This document shows positions 9,958-19,700 of a stretch of DNA of 64,000 nucleotides, in pieces. Position 1 is the stretch's first letter; each line of letters starts with the position of its first letter. The notes under the pieces were generated by a model. The model was not told the DNA's origin, searched no databases, and worked only from the letters and a program-made list of their open reading frames with translations. This DNA is from Anabaena sp. UHCC 0187 (GTDB lineage: Bacteria > Cyanobacteriota > Cyanobacteriia > Cyanobacteriales > Nostocaceae). The position numbers and the translations under genes are program-made. The DNA lies in contig NZ_VILB01000011.1 in NCBI RefSeq assembly GCF_009712035.1, forward strand, positions 129,146 to 193,145, given 5' to 3'.

Positions 9958-10574
9958 TCAACTGGGTAAATTATCTCTCACCATGAATTTAAGTATAATG
10001 GTGACTTTTCACTATGGCATTTTTATCTTGGCTAGTTTCTGCCTCCAAGTTAAATTACATTAGTATATTAATACTACCAAAAAAATGTTAACCTTAAATA
10101 AGAGTGAGTTACAACACCCGTAAGTAGTCATCCAAAACTTGTGCTTACAGCAAGATAAGTGTAGCCATTTATATATTAAAGTGGAAAAGTCTTGAGGATA
10201 GTAGTAAACTAATACTGATAGCATTCAGGATGGATTACTTACACATCCTAAGAAATATAAATTACCAATAACTTTAAGTAACCGTTGTTTTTGCTTGATA
10301 TCCACTACCAATTATTTTGAGAATAGTAATGTTGTGATTCAATGTACAAACCTCTACTATAGATATTGTAAAGATTTTATAGTTTCTTCCCTAGACTTGA
10401 AAGTAAAAAAATAGCTAATATTGCCATTTTGGCAGGTCTTTCTGACACAAATGGGATATTAGTAGATAGTAGTAATAGTTCGTAAATTTTTTACCATTAA
10501 CTAAGAACTGCTACAGCCACCTCAATCTTGATTGCGGTAATTCTTTAGCCATTTAAATAACTAGGAAATAATTC
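9958..10574. other. 617-bp intergenic region
   Basis: No gene of normal length. It is AT-rich. Only very short open frames are present on the plus strand, among them a 25-codon frame from 10014 containing one Cys and a 12-codon frame from 10085. Neither looks like a convincing RiPP precursor. It probably holds the promoter(s) of the kinase/HopA1 pair and of the divergent DUF815 gene. Confidence 0.4.
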
Positions 10575-11813
10575 ATGTTATCATCACTGTCTTCTCAAAA
10601 TGTTATCCAGTATCTGCACAAGGCAGGGCTGTGTAGCCCGGAAGATGGCGCTGCATATAAATCTGTATTGCCAGAAAATAGCAAGAATAATCGAAATTTA
10701 CTGGTAATGCTGGCAGATAATCGCCAACTGCTGATTAAACAAGAGCATAATATTAATAATCATCAAAGTTCTCATGAACTCTTTAATGAGTGGCTATTTC
10801 ACCAGTTATTACAGCAATTCCCACTCATTGGTAATATTGGCGCGATTGCATCATCATTGCTACACTTTGATGAGGAAAATTCTATCCTTGTACGTAGCTA
10901 CTTAAGCGAATATGCGGAACTAGGAAAATTTTATCAAGACAACAGTATTTTCCCCACAGCGATCGCCAGTGCCATTGGTACTACGTTAGCAGGATTACAC
11001 CGAGCCACGTTCAATAAACGTGAGTATCGTGATTTTATGTCCACTGCTCCCGCAGGACAGTTTCGCTACAATTTTTACAATCCCGCCCAGGGCATACCAT
11101 CAATAACTCCAGAAACATTTGGTATAATTCCCACTGAGGCACTCCAGTTTCATATTCTTTATCAGCGTTACGAAAGTTTAGAATCGGCTATTGCTGATTT
11201 AGCTTATGAGTGGAAACCATCTTGTTTAACTCACAACGATTTACATTTAAGCAATATTTTGGTTCATACTCGATGGGAACAGCTAGATAATTGCTTGATA
11301 AGATTGATTGACTGGGAAGCTTGTGGTTGGGGAGATCCCGCTTTTGATTTAGGAACTCTCTTAGCAAGTTATTTAAGAATTTGGCTTTCTAGTCTCATAG
11401 TAGATCCGACACTAGAGTTAGAAGAATCTTTAAATTTAGCCATGATTCCTCTAGATGTACTGCAACCTTCTGTTTTGGCTTTAATCCAAGCTTATCTTGA
11501 TGCTTTTCCGATGATTTTAGAATATCATCAGGACTTCATTACCCGTGTAGTTAAGTTTGCAGGTTTAGCATTAATTCAACAAATTCAAAATAGAATTGAA
11601 TGGGAAAAGTCCTTTGATAATAGTAACTTGTGTATGCTGGAAGTTGCTAAAACTCTTTTGACTATACCAGAACAATCAGTGTTAACTATTTTTGGCATCT
11701 CCGCATCAGAAATTTTACAATCTGTCCCCACACTGCAAAAACCTCCTCAGATCCAGAAGGAACAACAATTAGTCCCTCTTTATTACCAAAAAACTCGCTT
11801 GCGCGGTTGTTAG
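10575..11813 (+). CDS. APH-family phosphotransferase (possible RiPP Ser/Thr kinase)
   Basis: 412 residues with the aminoglycoside phosphotransferase/choline-kinase fold. The catalytic loop HNDLHLSN is at 220-227 and the metal-binding IDWE at 245-248, followed by GDPAFDLGTL. The next gene, 61 bp on, encodes a HopA1-family protein. In thioviridamide-type and class V lanthipeptide pathways an APH-like kinase phosphorylates Ser/Thr of a precursor and a HopA1-like lyase eliminates phosphate to give dehydroamino acids. The kinase fold is clear. Its substrate is unknown, and no precursor peptide is recognisable nearby. Confidence 0.75.
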   Translation: MLSSLSSQNVIQYLHKAGLCSPEDGAAYKSVLPENSKNNRNLLVMLADNRQLLIKQEHNINNHQSSHELFNEWLFHQLLQQFPLIGNIGAIASSLLHFDEENSILVRSYLSEYAELGKFYQDNSIFPTAIASAIGTTLAGLHRATFNKREYRDFMSTAPAGQFRYNFYNPAQGIPSITPETFGIIPTEALQFHILYQRYESLESAIADLAYEWKPSCLTHNDLHLSNILVHTRWEQLDNCLIRLIDWEACGWGDPAFDLGTLLASYLRIWLSSLIVDPTLELEESLNLAMIPLDVLQPSVLALIQAYLDAFPMILEYHQDFITRVVKFAGLALIQQIQNRIEWEKSFDNSNLCMLEVAKTLLTIPEQSVLTIFGISASEILQSVPTLQKPPQIQKEQQLVPLYYQKTRLRGC

Positions 11814-11874
11814 TAATATTATTCCTTATGTGTACACATATACTTTTCTAAAATTTGAGGTGCAAAACAAGTCA

Positions 11875-12957
11875 ATGTTTGATGATTCTACCAATCAAAT
11901 CGTAAATTCATTATTCGATATTGCCAGTAATATTCAGATTGAACCTAATTTTTGTATTTACCATCCCCATTATCAACCTTTTGCTTTACCCGCTAACATA
12001 GCAAGTAGGTTTCAACAAAACTCACCTTCTTTAAAACAGAAGTATTTGAACATACTGCTGAGAAATTTTCTCTATGGTATTTATTATAATGGTTCACTGC
12101 AAACAGTCTTAGCTGCAAATAATAATAATTGCCAATCTCAGGTAAATTTATTAGAAAATAGTAGTTTAGGTGTAGATGAAAATTTCTATGAACAACTACA
12201 TCATAGCAATCATGGTACAGGACATTATGAACCTAATTGGCAGATTTTGCGAATTGAACCTGATGGCAGTATGGCTGTGAGTAAGGACGGATTAACCTTA
12301 TATATTGAGCCAGAATGTCATTTACAACCCCGGAAAAAGTTACCTAAAGTGGGGGAATTAATAGCAATATGGATGCCTAAAAATCGCTTACAAAATGGCT
12401 GTTATGTGGCAGTTAGTAATGTAGGCATAGAAAACCAAGATCCAGAAAATGCTGATTTAGGAGTAGGGCGAATTTATTTTAATTTGACATCAGCCGGGGC
12501 AATTGTCCTTATGGATAGCTTAACTCAAGCATTAAATAATGCGGCTATTGCCTTTAGTTTTCAGGTTCTTTATAATCCCGCAGCTTATGGGCGTTATGAT
12601 GCCGGGGTACTGCATTTTGAACGCCAAGATTACCCGACAATTCGGACTATTCTTCAAGATATTTATCAAGAACATCAAGCTTATTTTCAGCCAGAAATTC
12701 CCTTATTTACTAAATTTTTAGCACCGGGGTTAGGGTTAGCAGAAGAACCAAATCACAAATTTGCTCCTCAAGAAAGTTTTGGTATGAACCGTTGTCAAAT
12801 TGTAGCCAATGCGTTGTTAGAATCTTGGCAAAAGGGTAAGAATGCCCTGGAGGAACGGATAGAAGTTATTAATCAACACTTTGCCCAGCATTTAATTGAT
12901 ATGCAGCATCCTTATCTGAATCCGGCTTCTGAGGATATTTATCAGCCTTTAGTATGA
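11875..12957 (+). CDS. HopA1-family protein (possible phospho-Ser/Thr lyase)
   Basis: About 360 residues from the ATG at 11875. A GTG at 11830 would add 15 residues and is the alternative start. The C-terminal two-thirds carry the HopA1 pattern: VGRIYFNLTSAGAIVLM, FSFQVLYNP, YDAGVLHF, the GLGLAEEP segment and the final SFGMNRCQIVANAL. HopA1 was first described as a type III effector; relatives (TvaD, LxmY) act as lyases in RiPP dehydration together with an APH-like kinase. The kinase gene directly upstream supports the same role here. A general cyanobacterial function is not excluded. Confidence 0.7.
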   Translation: MFDDSTNQIVNSLFDIASNIQIEPNFCIYHPHYQPFALPANIASRFQQNSPSLKQKYLNILLRNFLYGIYYNGSLQTVLAANNNNCQSQVNLLENSSLGVDENFYEQLHHSNHGTGHYEPNWQILRIEPDGSMAVSKDGLTLYIEPECHLQPRKKLPKVGELIAIWMPKNRLQNGCYVAVSNVGIENQDPENADLGVGRIYFNLTSAGAIVLMDSLTQALNNAAIAFSFQVLYNPAAYGRYDAGVLHFERQDYPTIRTILQDIYQEHQAYFQPEIPLFTKFLAPGLGLAEEPNHKFAPQESFGMNRCQIVANALLESWQKGKNALEERIEVINQHFAQHLIDMQHPYLNPASEDIYQPLV

Positions 12958-12998
12958 TGTCTGGCAAAATGTTCATAATCAATATTATGGTTTGTAGT

Positions 12999-13045
12999 CA
13001 GGGCTTTAGCCCTGATTTTGAGGACTAAAGTCCTCACTACGAACA
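12999..13045. repeat. dispersed inverted-repeat element
   Basis: Two adjacent small hairpins, GGGCTTTAGCCC and GAGGACTAAAGTCCTC, followed by ACTACGAAC. This motif is a common cyanobacterial dispersed intergenic repeat. Confidence 0.5.
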
Positions 13046-13153
13046 TTAATCCGAATATTTTCTATTTAGGTTAATTAAGCGGATATTATATCATTCGTTA
13101 ATAATTTATAGACAGAGAATTATTGCCAGCCAAAAGAACAAAGCAGAAACGAC

Positions 13154-13178
13154 AAAACCCTTGGAGTGCAAGGGTTTT
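13154..13178. terminator. 10-bp stem terminator-like hairpin outside the CAST left end
   Basis: AAAACCCTTG, a 5-nt loop, then CAAGGGTTTT: a perfect 10-bp stem. It lies 30 bp outside the CAST left terminus. Before insertion it would have stood just downstream of the tRNA-Thr gene, if this flank is the original one. Confidence 0.6.
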
Positions 13179-13208
13179 CCGAAAAAAAGGATTAATAAAA
13201 ATTGTCAA

Positions 13209-13416
13209 TGTACGTTCGCAAATTAAATGTCGCATTTCGCAAGTCATGTCGCAACTGCTTTTAAGGGCTAGAACCTTTATTATATAAGCATCATAAGCTA
13301 TTTACCCCTACAAAAGACAAAATTACCTAATTCGCATATTGTATGTCGCAAAACCTAATTTCGCAAATTTAACGTCGTTTGTTAAGATTTTGGTGTTTTG
13401 CAAATTAGATGTCGCA
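13209..13416 (+). repeat. CAST left end (LE) with TnsB-binding repeats
   Basis: The terminus TGTACG is followed by five related repeats of the form TTCGCAAATTAaATGTCGCA: 13215-13234, 13236-13253, 13331-13350, 13360-13377 and 13397-13416. The first two are almost abutting. A gap of about 80 bp precedes the inner three. This two-cluster layout is typical of Tn7-like left ends. Confidence 0.9.
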
Positions 13417-13432
13417 TTTTTGAGAGATTCAT

Positions 13433-13446
13433 GGTACATTAGTACC
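13433..13446. promoter_or_regulatory. perfect palindrome upstream of tnsB
   Basis: GGTAC-ATTA-GTACC, an inverted repeat with 5-bp arms 10 bp before the GTG start of tnsB. It lies just inside the last LE repeat. It could be an operator or a translation-affecting hairpin; no regulator is assigned. Confidence 0.35.
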
Positions 13447-13456
13447 TTAATCATTC

Positions 13457-15340
13457 GTGAGTGGGTTTCACTCTATGACAGACGAAGAATTTGAATTCAC
13501 TGAAGACTCGACGCAAGTTCCAGAAGCTATTTTGCTAGGCAAGAGTAATTTTGTGGTAGATCCATCGCAAATTATTCTGGCAACGTCGGATAGACATAAA
13601 CTGACATTTAATCTAATCCAGTGGCTTGCTGAATCACCCAATCGCACTATTAAGTCTCAGAGAAAACAGGCAGTTGCAAATACCCTTGATGTTTCCACTC
13701 GCCAGGTGGAACGTCTTCTCAAGCAATACGATGAAGATAAGTTAAGAGAGACAGCAGGAATAGAACGAGCAGATAAGGGAAAATATCGAGTTAGCGAATA
13801 TTGGCAAAACTTCATCAAAACAATCTATGAAAAAAGTCTGAAAGACAAACATCCAATATCACCAGCATCTATAATTCGTGAAGTGAAGCGACACGCAATT
13901 GTGGATCTTGGACTGAAGCTAGGAGAATATCCCCATCAAGCTACTGTTTATCGAATTTTAGATCCTTTAATTGAACAACATAAACGGAAAACAAGAGTTA
14001 GAAATCCGGGTTCGGGATCTTGGATGACAGTGGTAACAAGGGATGGCGAACTACTCAGGGCTGACTTTAGTAACCAAATTATCCAATGTGATCATACTAA
14101 ATTAGATGTTCGCATAGTTGATAATCATGGCAATTTACTGTCTGAACGTCCTTGGCTAACTACTATTGTGGATACTTTTTCAAGCTGTGTTGTTGGTTTT
14201 CGCTTATGGATTAAACAACCCGGTTCTACAGAAGTGGCTTTAGCTTTCAGACACGCCATTTTACCTAAAAACTACCCTGAAGATTATCAACTTAATAAGT
14301 CTTGGGATGTATGTGGACACCCCTATCAATATTTTTTTACTGATGGTGGTAAAGATTTTCGCTCAAAACATCTCAAAGCCATTGGTAAAAAATTAGGATT
14401 TCAGTGTGAATTGAGAGATCGCCCACCAGAAGGCGGTATTGTCGAACGAATTTTCAAAACTATTAATACTCAAGTTCTCAAAGATTTACCTGGTTATACA
14501 GGGGCAAATGTTCAGGAACGCCCTGAAAATGCTGAGAAAGAAGCCTGTTTGACAATACAGAATTTGGATAAGATTCTCGCTAGTTTCTTTTGTGATATTT
14601 ATAATCATGAGCCTTATCCTAAAGAGCCTCGTGATACGAGATTTGAACGCTGGTTTAAGGGTATGGGAGGAAAACTACCTGAACCTTTGGATGAGCGAGA
14701 ATTAGATATTTGTTTGATGAAAGAAGCGCAAAGAGTTGTTCAAGCTCATGGATCTATTCAATTTGAAAACCTGATTTATCGAGGAGAATCACTTAAAGCA
14801 TATAAAGGTGAATATGTAACGCTGAGATATGATCCAGATCATATCCTGAGTTTATATATTTACAGTGGTGAAACTGATGATAATACAGAAGAATTTTTGG
14901 GTTATGCTCATGCCATCAATATGGATACCCATGATTTGAGTATAGAAGAATTAAAAGCCCTGAATAAAGAGCGAAGTAATGCTCGTAAGGAGCATTGTAA
15001 CTATGATGCTTTATTAGCATTGGGTAAACGCAAGGAACTTGTAGAGGAACGTAAAGAGGATAAAAAGGCAAAAAGGAACTCAGAACAAAAGCGTCTTCGT
15101 TCTGCATCTAAGAAAGATTCAAATGTTATTGAACTACGTAAAAGTAGAGCTTCTAAATCTTCAAAAAAACAAGAGAATCAGGAATTTTTACCAGAGAGAA
15201 TTTCCAGGGAAGAAATCAAGATTGAGAAGATAGAACAGCAACCACAGGAAAATCTATCGACTTCACCTAACCCTCAAGAAGAAGAGAGACATAGGTTAGT
15301 TTTCTCCAACCGTCGAAAAAATTTGAACAAGATTTGGTAA
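13457..15340 (+). CDS. tnsB: TnsB, DDE transposase of the V-K CAST
   Basis: 627 residues from a GTG start; an in-frame ATG at 13475 (residue 7) is an equally good start. An N-terminal HTH region (about 45-110, RTIKSQRKQAVANTLDVSTR) precedes a Mu/Tn7-like RNase H catalytic core. The core residues are D212 (QCDHTKLD), D296 (TDGGKDF) and E325 (PPEGGIVER). A beta-barrel and a long basic C-terminal tail (about 500-627, KERKEDKKAKRN) follow; the tail is the part known to contact TnsC. TnsB cuts and joins the 3' ends of the element. Without TnsA, V-K elements move by replicative, cointegrate-forming transposition. tnsC starts 3 bp downstream. Confidence 0.95.
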   Translation: MSGFHSMTDEEFEFTEDSTQVPEAILLGKSNFVVDPSQIILATSDRHKLTFNLIQWLAESPNRTIKSQRKQAVANTLDVSTRQVERLLKQYDEDKLRETAGIERADKGKYRVSEYWQNFIKTIYEKSLKDKHPISPASIIREVKRHAIVDLGLKLGEYPHQATVYRILDPLIEQHKRKTRVRNPGSGSWMTVVTRDGELLRADFSNQIIQCDHTKLDVRIVDNHGNLLSERPWLTTIVDTFSSCVVGFRLWIKQPGSTEVALAFRHAILPKNYPEDYQLNKSWDVCGHPYQYFFTDGGKDFRSKHLKAIGKKLGFQCELRDRPPEGGIVERIFKTINTQVLKDLPGYTGANVQERPENAEKEACLTIQNLDKILASFFCDIYNHEPYPKEPRDTRFERWFKGMGGKLPEPLDERELDICLMKEAQRVVQAHGSIQFENLIYRGESLKAYKGEYVTLRYDPDHILSLYIYSGETDDNTEEFLGYAHAINMDTHDLSIEELKALNKERSNARKEHCNYDALLALGKRKELVEERKEDKKAKRNSEQKRLRSASKKDSNVIELRKSRASKSSKKQENQEFLPERISREEIKIEKIEQQPQENLSTSPNPQEEERHRLVFSNRRKNLNKIW

Positions 15341-15343
15341 ATT

Positions 15344-16195
15344 ATGGCGCAACCTCAACTGGCAACTCAATCTATTGTTGAAGTCCTAGCCCCAAGGTTA
15401 GACAGCAAAGCTCAAATTGCGAAAACTATTGATATTGAAGAGATTTTTAGAGCTTGTTTTATCACAACTGATCGGGCTTCAGAATGTTTCAGATGGTTAG
15501 ATGAATTGCGTATTCTTAAACAATGTGGTCGAATCATTGGTCCCAGAAATGTAGGAAAAAGCAGAGCAGCACTTCATTATCGAGATGAGGATAAAAAACG
15601 AGTTTCCTATGTAAATGCTTGGTCTTCATTAAGTTCTAAGCGGCTATTTTCAGAAATTCTCAAGGATATTAACCATGCTGCACCAACAGGTAAAAGGCAG
15701 GATTTACGTCCGAGATTAGCGGGTAGTTTGGAACTATTTGGATTGGAATTGGTGATTATAGATAATGCACAACATCTTCAAAAAGAAGCATTGCTAGACT
15801 TGAAACAACTTTTTGAAGAGTGTAATGTTCCTATTGTTTTAGCTGGAGTTAGGGAGTTAGATGAACTTTTACAAGATTGTGATTTGTTGACTAATTTCCC
15901 AACGCTATATGAGTTTGAACAGTTGGAATATGATGATTTCAAAAAAACATTAACTACAATTGAACTAGATATTTTATCTCTTCCAGAAGCGTCTAATTTA
16001 GCTGAGGGTAATATTTTTGAGATTTTAGCAGTTAGTACAAATGCACGAATGGGAATTTTAATCAAGATACTAACTAAGGCAGTTTTACATTCTCTCAAAA
16101 ATGGATTTCACCGAGTTGATGAAAGTATTTTAGAAAAAATTGCTAGTCGTTATGGCACAAAATATATTCCTCTCGAAAACAGAAATAGGAATTAA
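15344..16195 (+). CDS. tnsC: TnsC, AAA+ regulator of the V-K CAST
   Basis: 283 residues. Walker A is GPRNVGKS at 66-73. The Walker B strand is LELVIIDNAQ, ending D140-N141, so the usual catalytic Glu after the Asp is replaced by Asn. TnsC polymerises on DNA, links the Cas12k-TniQ target complex to TnsB and gives target immunity through ATP hydrolysis. The gene sits 3 bp after tnsB, and its last 44 bp overlap the 5' end of tniQ, indicating one coupled operon. From memory, the AcCAST-group TnsC has a similar DNA substitution, so this may be a clade trait rather than a lesion. Confidence 0.95.
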   Translation: MAQPQLATQSIVEVLAPRLDSKAQIAKTIDIEEIFRACFITTDRASECFRWLDELRILKQCGRIIGPRNVGKSRAALHYRDEDKKRVSYVNAWSSLSSKRLFSEILKDINHAAPTGKRQDLRPRLAGSLELFGLELVIIDNAQHLQKEALLDLKQLFEECNVPIVLAGVRELDELLQDCDLLTNFPTLYEFEQLEYDDFKKTLTTIELDILSLPEASNLAEGNIFEILAVSTNARMGILIKILTKAVLHSLKNGFHRVDESILEKIASRYGTKYIPLENRNRN

Positions 16196-16706
16196 TGAAG
16201 ATGATGAAATTCGCCCAAAGTTAGGCTATGTTGAACCTTATGAGGGGGAGAGTATAAGTCACTATCTAGGGCGTTTGCGACGATTTAAGGCTAACAGCCT
16301 ACCGTCAGGATACTCTTTGGGAAAAATTGCTGGACTCGGTGCAATAATTTCACGTTGGGAGAAGCTTTATTTCAATCCTTTTCCTACTCCACAAGAGTTG
16401 GAGGCTTTGTCCTCTGCGGTGGGAGTGGATGTGGATAGATTAATGGAAATGCTCCCATCTCAGGGAATGACGATGAAGCCTAGACCAATTAGGTTATGTG
16501 CTGCTTGTTATGCAGAATCTCCTTGTCATCGGGTTGAGTGGCAGTTAAAGGATAGAATGAAATGCGATCGCCACAATGTACGATTATTAATAAAATGTAC
16601 TAACTGTGAAACACCTTTTCCTATTCCCGCAGATTGGGTTAAAGGTCAATGTCCTCATTGTTCCCTGCCTTTTGCAAAGATGGCTAAACGGCAAAGGCGT
16701 TATTAG
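16152..16706 (+). CDS. tniQ: TniQ of the V-K CAST
   Basis: 184 residues from the ATG at 16152. An upstream in-frame TTG at 16140 is less likely. It begins inside the end of tnsC. The N-terminal segment YEGESISHYLGRLRR is the TniQ signature. Zinc-finger cysteines follow (LCAACYAESPCHR near 113-125, KCTNCETPF, QCPHCSLPF). It is short, as in other V-K elements, where a single TniQ bridges Cas12k and TnsC. There is no second, TnsD-like TniQ, so tRNA homing must be RNA-guided. Confidence 0.95.
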   Translation: MAQNIFLSKTEIGINEDDEIRPKLGYVEPYEGESISHYLGRLRRFKANSLPSGYSLGKIAGLGAIISRWEKLYFNPFPTPQELEALSSAVGVDVDRLMEMLPSQGMTMKPRPIRLCAACYAESPCHRVEWQLKDRMKCDRHNVRLLIKCTNCETPFPIPADWVKGQCPHCSLPFAKMAKRQRRY

Positions 16707-16725
16707 GAACTGTTGAACAACAAGA

Positions 16726-16757
16726 AAGAGACGTAAATAACGATGTCTCTCTGTTTT
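16726..16757 (+). terminator. terminator after tniQ
   Basis: AGAGAC ... GTCTCT stem followed by CTGTTTTT, between the convergent tniQ and hsdR genes. It probably ends the tnsBC-tniQ transcript. Confidence 0.6.
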
Positions 16758-16779
16758 TATTTGGAAAAATATTATAATT

Positions 16780-19700
16780 TTATCCACCCTTGGTTATTCG
16801 CTTATAAACTTCTCCAACTAACCAATCTGCAACCACCTTCTGAAAATCACGATCATTCATATAACGGGCAAAAATCGCTTCATTTTGATCTACTCTCTCC
16901 ACAAACAAAGACTCTAACATCTGACTAAAAAGCAACCCAAACTTATCAGCAGAGTTTACCCGTGCAGCTTGTTGTAATTCATCAGAATTGGCAGCAGCTT
17001 CCACAATTTGATCAAAAAATAATTGATCAGCTTGATTAAAATCAGTTCCAAAACGATTATTAATAATATCAATTAACTGTGATAATTTCACAGTGTTTTC
17101 TCTAGCAATACCTGTTCCAATATCCTTTGGTCCATCCAGTGGATGAGCATTACTTTTCCTTAACTCTATTGAACCTTCACTAATTTTCTGGAGACGGTAA
17201 TACTCTAGCTGGACTTCGCTATCAAAATCATACTGCGCTTCCTGGGGACGACGTGGTAATTTAGATGATAGATAACGCAAAAAAATGTAGAGGCGTTCTA
17301 AATCAGAATCTTGGTAGGGTATAATCTGACTCAAAAAACTGTACAAATTCCGAAAAGCTGTGAGTTTTTTCCGCCAAACTTTAGCTTCCTCTGGTTTCTC
17401 ATGATCGAAACTACGGAAACGGTCAACTGCTGGATCAAGTGCTGCGTTCATCCCTTGATGATCAGCCGGACTTTGACGCTGTTTCGGTTTAAAATAAATT
17501 TCGCAAAACCTTTCAACTTCTTCATGCAGATATATTCCTAAAGCCTCAAGTTCGCTTTGGAGTTGGTACAGTTGTTGAGGATCTGCTTCTATTCCTAATT
17601 CTGCTCCTTCATAAAACTGCTGAAATGCTTGGCGAATTTCTTCGCAGTCGTTCACAAAGTCTAAGACAAATGTATCTTCTTTCCTGGGGTGAATGCGATT
17701 AAGTCGAGAAAGAGTTTGTACTGCTTGAATACCTGACAGTCGCCTATCAATATACATAGTATGTAGCAAAGGTTGATCAAAACCAGTTTGATATTTTTCC
17801 GCTACGAGTAAAACCTGATATTCATTAGTAGCAAATTGTTCTGGCAATTCTTTCTCTCGAATGCCTTGATTCATTTCCTCTTCACTGTAGGTTTTGTCTT
17901 GAATTTTGTCGTCTGTGACTATACCAGAAAAAGCTACCAGCGTTTTGATCGCATAGCCTTTTTCTTGGATGTATTTATCAAAACTCTGTTTGTAGCGCAC
18001 TGCTTCTAAGCGAGAGCTAGTTACTACCATTGCTTTGGCTCTACCACCAATTTTATGCCGGGTAAAGGTGTTGAAGTGTTCCACCATTATTTCTGTCTTC
18101 TGGGCAATATTATGGGGGTGTAGACGCATAAAACGAGCTAGGGAACGGGCAGCATTTTTGCGTTCGACGTTGGGATCGTTATTACTGGCTTTAATCAGGT
18201 TGTAGTAAACTTTATAGGTGGTGTAATTCCGCAAAATATCTAGGATAAAGCCTTCTTCTATGGCTTGACGCATGGTGTAGCGATGGAAAGGCTCTCCTTG
18301 ACGACCAAAAAATTTGAGAGTTTCATGTTTTGGTGTGGCGGTAAAAGCAAAGAAACTCAAGTTTGATTGATGGGAACGTTTAACTAAATTGCGGAAAAGT
18401 TCTTCTAAATGTTCTAGTCCTTCTTCTTGGGCGCGGTTACGTGCTTCTGCTTGCAATGCTTGTCCGCCTAGTACCCCTTTTAACTCGGTGACGGTTTCCC
18501 CAGATTGGGAACTGTGTGCTTCATCTATGATGATTGCAAAGCGACGGGTAGGCAAAATACCGCTACTTTCTTCGTTGCGTTCTTCTGCTAGTTTGATTAA
18601 TTGGCGTGTGACAAAGGGGAATTTCTGTAAAGTGGTGATAATGATGGGAACAGCACTTTCTAAGGCTTGCGCTAACTGTCGGGAGTTATCGTCAATTTTT
18701 TCTACAACCCCTTGACGGTGTTCAAATTGATAAATGGTGTCTTGTAATTGCTGGTCAAGGACGCGGCGATCGCTAATTACTATGACACTATCAAAAATTC
18801 GCTGGTTTTGGTCGTTGTATAAAGATGCAAGGCGATGAGTCAGCCAGCCTATGGTATTACTTTTACCGCTACCTGCTGAATGTTCAATTAAATAATTTTG
18901 TCCTACACCTTCACCCCTAGCCGCATCTACGAGTAAGCGCACAGCCTGAAGTTGATGATAGCGGGGAAATATCATGGTTTCTTTTTTGAATTTGCGCCCA
19001 TCATCGTCTCGTTTTTCTTCTGTTTGTAAATGCAGAAACCGAGCTAGGAGATCAAGTAAACTATCCCGTTGTAAGACTTCTTCCCACAGGTAAGCCGTGC
19101 GGTAATTACGTCCTGCTGTGTCTGGTGGATTACCTGCCCCGCCATCGTATCCTTTGTTAAAGGGTAAAAAGTGGGTAGCTTCTGCTGCTAGGCGTGTAGT
19201 CATCCAAACTTCTTCGGTATCAACGGCGAAATGTACTAAGGTGCGGCGCTTAAATTCAAAGATGGTTTCTCTGGGGTCACGGTCTTGACGGTATTGCTGT
19301 TTGGCGTTTTCTACTGTTTGCCCTGTCAGTGGATTCTTTAACTCTAGGGTGATAACTGGAATACCATTAAGACTGAGGGTAATGTCAAGCGATCGCTTTT
19401 TTTCCCGTTCACTGTATTGTAGTTGTCGGGTGATACCCACACAATTGGCAGCATAACGGGTTTCTAAGTCTGAGTTGAGTTTGTGAGCAGCTTTGAAGTA
19501 AGCTATCCGCAGGGTGCGACCGTAGCATTTAAATCCATGACGCAGAGTATGTAGTAAGCCGTAGTTGTCCAGCCATTTACACAGGTCAGTCAGCACTTGT
19601 TCACCTGTTTTTTCTTTGTGCAGTGCTTCTAGTTTTTTCCATTCTTTGGGTTGAGTTTGTTGGATGAATGCGATCGCTATTTGGGGAAATAGGGCGCGAG

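Noticed and set aside
13126..13135. GCCAGC near the CAST left end as a remnant of a second tRNA-Thr copy
   Set aside because: Only six bases match and none of the tRNA arms can be formed.
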